Positions 62,177-64,000 of a stretch of 64,000 bases of DNA are shown piece by piece. This stretch comes from Desulfobacterales bacterium HSG16. GTDB lineage: Bacteria > Desulfobacterota > Desulfobacteria > Desulfobacterales > HSG16. A program made the translations under genes and the position numbers. Each line of letters starts with the position of its first letter. Within the stretch, counting starts at the first letter, position 1. The DNA lies in contig JAUCGE010000001.1 in assembly GCA_030377965.1 (NCBI GenBank), positions 55,124-119,123 on the forward strand, given 5' to 3'. The notes under the pieces were generated by a model, which was not told the DNA's origin, ran no database searches, and saw only the letters and a program-made list of their open reading frames with translations.

Positions 62177-62449
62177 TTATTTTTTCGAATATTTGTAAAC
62201 TGTGTCGATAAGCTCGTTAATTTTATCCTTGCCCCTGCCATCAAGTATGGCCTCTTTTACGCAGCTTTCTACGTGGCGTTTCATAACAATTTTTGCTACT
62301 CCGTTTAACGCCCTTTCAGCAGCGGTAATCTGGTTGATGATGTCAATGCAGTATTTTTCATCTTCCACCATTTTCATTATCCCGCGTATTTGCCCCTCTG
62401 CCTTTTTAAGCCTCGATAATGCACTTTTTTTGACTTCTTCGCTTATCAT
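62177..62449 (-). CDS. csoR: Copper-sensing repressor, CsoR family
   Basis: 90 residues, all-helical CsoR/RcnR fold. The Cu(I) site triad C-H-C is present: Cys34 (EKYCIDIINQ), His59 and Cys63 (MKRHVESCVKEA). Without copper CsoR tetramers bind an operator and repress the operon; Cu(I) releases it. The first gene of csoR-copZ-copA. A matching operator overlaps its promoter. Confidence 0.93.
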   Translation of the reverse strand: MISEEVKKSALSRLKKAEGQIRGIMKMVEDEKYCIDIINQITAAERALNGVAKIVMKRHVESCVKEAILDGRGKDKINELIDTVYKYSKK

Positions 62450-62477
62450 CCACTCACCTCTTTATCGTTTGTGTACC

Positions 62478-62526
62478 ATACCCCCGTAGGGTATTTAAAT
62501 ATACTGTCGGATTACCCACCTGTCAA
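62478..62526 (-). promoter_or_regulatory. csoR promoter with overlapping CsoR-type operator
   Basis: Minus-strand TTGACA (62521-62526), 17-base spacer, TATATT (62498-62503). The 17-base pseudopalindrome ATACCC-CCGTA-GGGTAT (62478-62494) lies just downstream of the -10, over the start. GC-rich centre flanked by ATACCC/GGGTAT is the known CsoR operator type, so the operon should be copper-inducible and autoregulated. Confidence 0.8.
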
Positions 62527-62619
62527 TGTCATTTTTGTAACTTGACAATGCCACATTATAAAAAATATAGTGTTATTAATAAGATACGTGGCTGTGTATA
62601 AATCCTGCAACATTCACAG

Positions 62620-62894
62620 GTGCTAGTACTTTTTTGTATAAGAACACCAGAGCATTCATTGCCAGATTCTGCGTTGATAGGGCAAAATGTTCATGCACCG
62701 CAAGATGAGCCAGAAATTGCTCGATTTTAAGTTCCCCGTCCTTAGATCATCTCGCTATTTCATATGTTGAAAAAAATAAACCGTTTTATCCAATCACAAT
62801 ATGAACGTTCCGTATGAATCGAATAATGCTGAAGTCTCATCACATCACGAACATCATCCATTATTTTCGATTTTTCTTTTTTTATGCTTGACAT
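62620..62894 (-). pseudogene. intI: Integron-type integrase, N-terminal fragment with frameshifts
   Basis: From ATG 62894 the minus strand reads SSIKKEKSKIMDDVRDVMRL and QHYSIHTERSYCDWIKRFIF, then hits a stop; after two frameshifts in the 62730-62790 zone it continues IEQFLAHLAVHEHFALSTQN and LAMNALVFLYKKVL. This is the N-terminal SAM-like region of integron integrases (tyrosine recombinases), whose usual text is close to HYSxRTExxYxxWIxRFIxFH and FLTHLAVxRxVxASTQNQAL. The catalytic C-terminal half is absent. It was found by direct reading; it has no long open frame. It flanks an attC-like hairpin. Confidence 0.75.
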
Positions 62895-62994
62895 ATTCCC
62901 ATTCATTCGATTAAGATAGTAAAATTATGCACAATATCGTTACATGCTAAAAATTGTTTTGAAAAAATTTGTTGGTATTGTACGTCATTTGGTA

Positions 62995-63103
62995 TTGTCA
63001 GGGAAAATTCGCTCTGATAATAAAGAGCTTGATCGGTTATCAAGGCAAATTTGCCTTGGTTAAAGTTATTTCTGACTGTTATCAGGGCAAATATATCTGA
63101 TAA
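62995..63103. repeat. Three palindromes at 41-42 base intervals
   Basis: TTGTCAGGG...CTCTGATAA (62995-63020), GTTATCAAGGCAAATTTGCC and its partner (perfect core CAAGGCAAATTTGCCTTG, 63041-63058) and TTATCAG...CTGATAA (63079-63103). Centres are near 63008, 63050 and 63091. They share TATCARGGCAAAT and CTGATAA half sites and lie where an integron recombination/promoter region would be. Confidence 0.6.
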
Positions 63104-63206
63104 TCAATGGTTGAACTCAAGCCAGCCGAGGCGGGCAGGAAAAAAAGCAATCAGTACTTTAGCATTTTCGCAAAAACTGTGCCGTAGTCCGTTCAACCAA
63201 ACGTTG

Positions 63207-63292
63207 AACTTGACAAATTTTCCCGCATAATCACTGTTTTTCGAAATCGCATTACAGTCTTCGGAATTATTATGCGGGAAAATTTGCAAGTT
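63207..63292 (+). other. attC-like folded recombination-site candidate
   Basis: Begins with AAC and ends with GTT. Arms AACTTGaCAAATTTTCCCGC (from 63207) and GCGGGAAAATTTGCAAGTT (to 63292) pair over 24 bp with a single extrahelical base (63213), around a 37-base loop. The size and AAC...GTT ends resemble integron attC sites; the continuous stem without an unpaired central spacer and imperfect RYYYAAC/GTTRRRY boxes are against it. It lies between the integrase fragment and the next plus-strand gene. Confidence 0.45.
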
Positions 63293-63327
63293 AACTTAGA
63301 AGTTATATTAAATGGAGGCAATTCAAA

Positions 63328-64000
63328 ATGTCTGATAGCTGGTATTTGTCCTATAGCGGTAAGCAGATAGGTCCTTTTGATAAAAATCAAGCCCTATTTA
63401 AAATAAAACAAATGGGTATAAATGGTTATGCTTGGAAAAAAGGATATTCAGACTGGATACCGATTCGAAAAGCATTTAACTTCAGCAGCAATAGTCAGAG
63501 TGATCAAAAAAATAAAGGCATATCTAAAGGCGCTAAACTCACATTTAATTATTCTGTGTTTCCTGATCCTCTTCCACCAAAACAAAATTATCCTTCTATT
63601 TCTGCTGACGAAAGACCAGGCCGTGGATGCTTATTCACACTTGGTATTATTTTTGGTGTATTTGCTGGGGTAGCACTTAAAAGTTGGCTCGCGTTATTTG
63701 CAGTAGTCAGTTCCTTTTTGGGTATTGAATCCTACCTTGATAATATAGCAGAGAATGAAAGTTTGGATCGAAAAATAAAGGATTGGGAAATTCAGAAAAA
63801 AAAGGATCTTGAAAAGGAGGCTTATCAGCTTTCAATCAAACTAAACGGTATGTTGAGACGATCTGAGAATCTTGTAATACATGACCTGCCTGGAGCATTG
63901 ATAAATGCTTCTGAACAGATAGAAATTGCTAAAAAAGAATACAATGCAAATGCTTATTCACCATTTTGGGACTGCATAGAAAATGCAGTAAAAAAATTAG
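63328..64000 (+). CDS. GYF_2-domain membrane protein (3' truncated by window)
   Basis: 224 codons are visible and the frame is open at the right edge. The N-terminus WYLSYSGKQIGPFDKNQALF and GYAWKKGYSDWIPIRKAF match the GYF_2 (DUF4339) domain, a small protein-binding module often attached to membrane proteins. A hydrophobic segment follows near residues 101-130 (GCLFTLGIIFGVFAGVALKS), then a charged coiled coil. The ribosome binding site GGAGG is 9 bases before the ATG. If the region is an integron, this could be a cassette gene; otherwise it is an ordinary gene. Confidence 0.75.
   Translation, partial: MSDSWYLSYSGKQIGPFDKNQALFKIKQMGINGYAWKKGYSDWIPIRKAFNFSSNSQSDQKNKGISKGAKLTFNYSVFPDPLPPKQNYPSISADERPGRGCLFTLGIIFGVFAGVALKSWLALFAVVSSFLGIESYLDNIAENESLDRKIKDWEIQKKKDLEKEAYQLSIKLNGMLRRSENLVIHDLPGALINASEQIEIAKKEYNANAYSPFWDCIENAVKKL

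Noticed and set aside
62995..63103. CRISPR array reading of the regularly spaced palindromes
   Set aside because: Only three imperfect units, repeats are not identical and no cas gene is present.
63104..63289. 61-codon minus-strand frame in the integron-like region
   Set aside because: It crosses the folded attC-like hairpin and has no ribosome binding site or domain.

Overview
The window looks like a chromosomal segment of an anaerobic Gram-negative bacterium of the Desulfobacterota, most likely a Desulfobacterales-type sulfate reducer. This is inference. It rests on the gene families (S55-domain secreted protein, PilZ proteins with zinc ribbons, phasin/PhaR genes without a visible synthase, LPS genes, Band-7 pairs, CopA/CopZ/CsoR), on base composition that looks to be in the low-to-mid 40s % GC, and on dispersed 'CTGATTCAGGATT' type repeats. 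No rRNA, tRNA or CRISPR array was seen. Most genes are intact and closely packed, with many 4-base ATGA/TTGA overlaps that define operons.

Layout. 0-3.2 kb is a worn accessory patch: the 3' end of a PD-(D/E)XK nuclease-like gene, a doubly frameshifted Phd/YefM-type antitoxin, a broken transposase and a P-loop ATPase. 3.2-6.4 kb holds asparaginase and an IlvX-like ThDP enzyme. 6.4-12.4 kb is a minus-strand operon of a secreted S55-domain protein, a secreted propeller-like protein and an ABC ATPase/permease pair. 12.4-25.2 kb is housekeeping and regulation: adenosine kinase-MetK, a CDF transporter fused to a NifX-like domain, an outer-membrane protein, Hsp20, Tag, two PilZ proteins, QueF, Dus, a DksA/TraR zinc-finger protein, a class III nucleotide cyclase and aspartate racemase. 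25.3-31.4 kb has two SPFH proteins and envelope genes (lptG, waaA, a rhodanese).

31.8-44.6 kb is a lipid and storage-polymer region: two patatin-like hydrolases, a PhaR-like regulator, two phasin-like proteins behind a promoter with a duplicated operator, an Fe-alcohol dehydrogenase fused to an SCP2 lipid-binding domain, a ferredoxin, and two tandem ~690-residue proteins whose C-terminal halves resemble cyanobacterial acyl-ACP reductase and keep its catalytic cysteine. Together these suggest reversible interconversion of fatty acyl groups, aldehydes and alcohols, possibly tied to inclusions. This is the most likely undescribed system in the window.

44.7-46.6 kb is a two-gene Septu-type (PtuA/PtuB) defence system. 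47.3-57.0 kb is a surface-polymer operon with two polysaccharide deacetylases, two ATP-grasp ligases, a FemAB-like transferase, a CelD-like GNAT protein, a GT4 glycosyltransferase and an AsnB-type amidotransferase. A secreted trypsin-like protease with repeated C-terminal domains follows. 59.3-62.5 kb is a copper operon (csoR, copZ, copA) with a recognisable promoter and operator. The right edge (62.6-64.0 kb) holds a broken integron-type integrase, regularly spaced palindromes, an attC-like hairpin and the start of a GYF_2-domain gene, suggesting an integron remnant.
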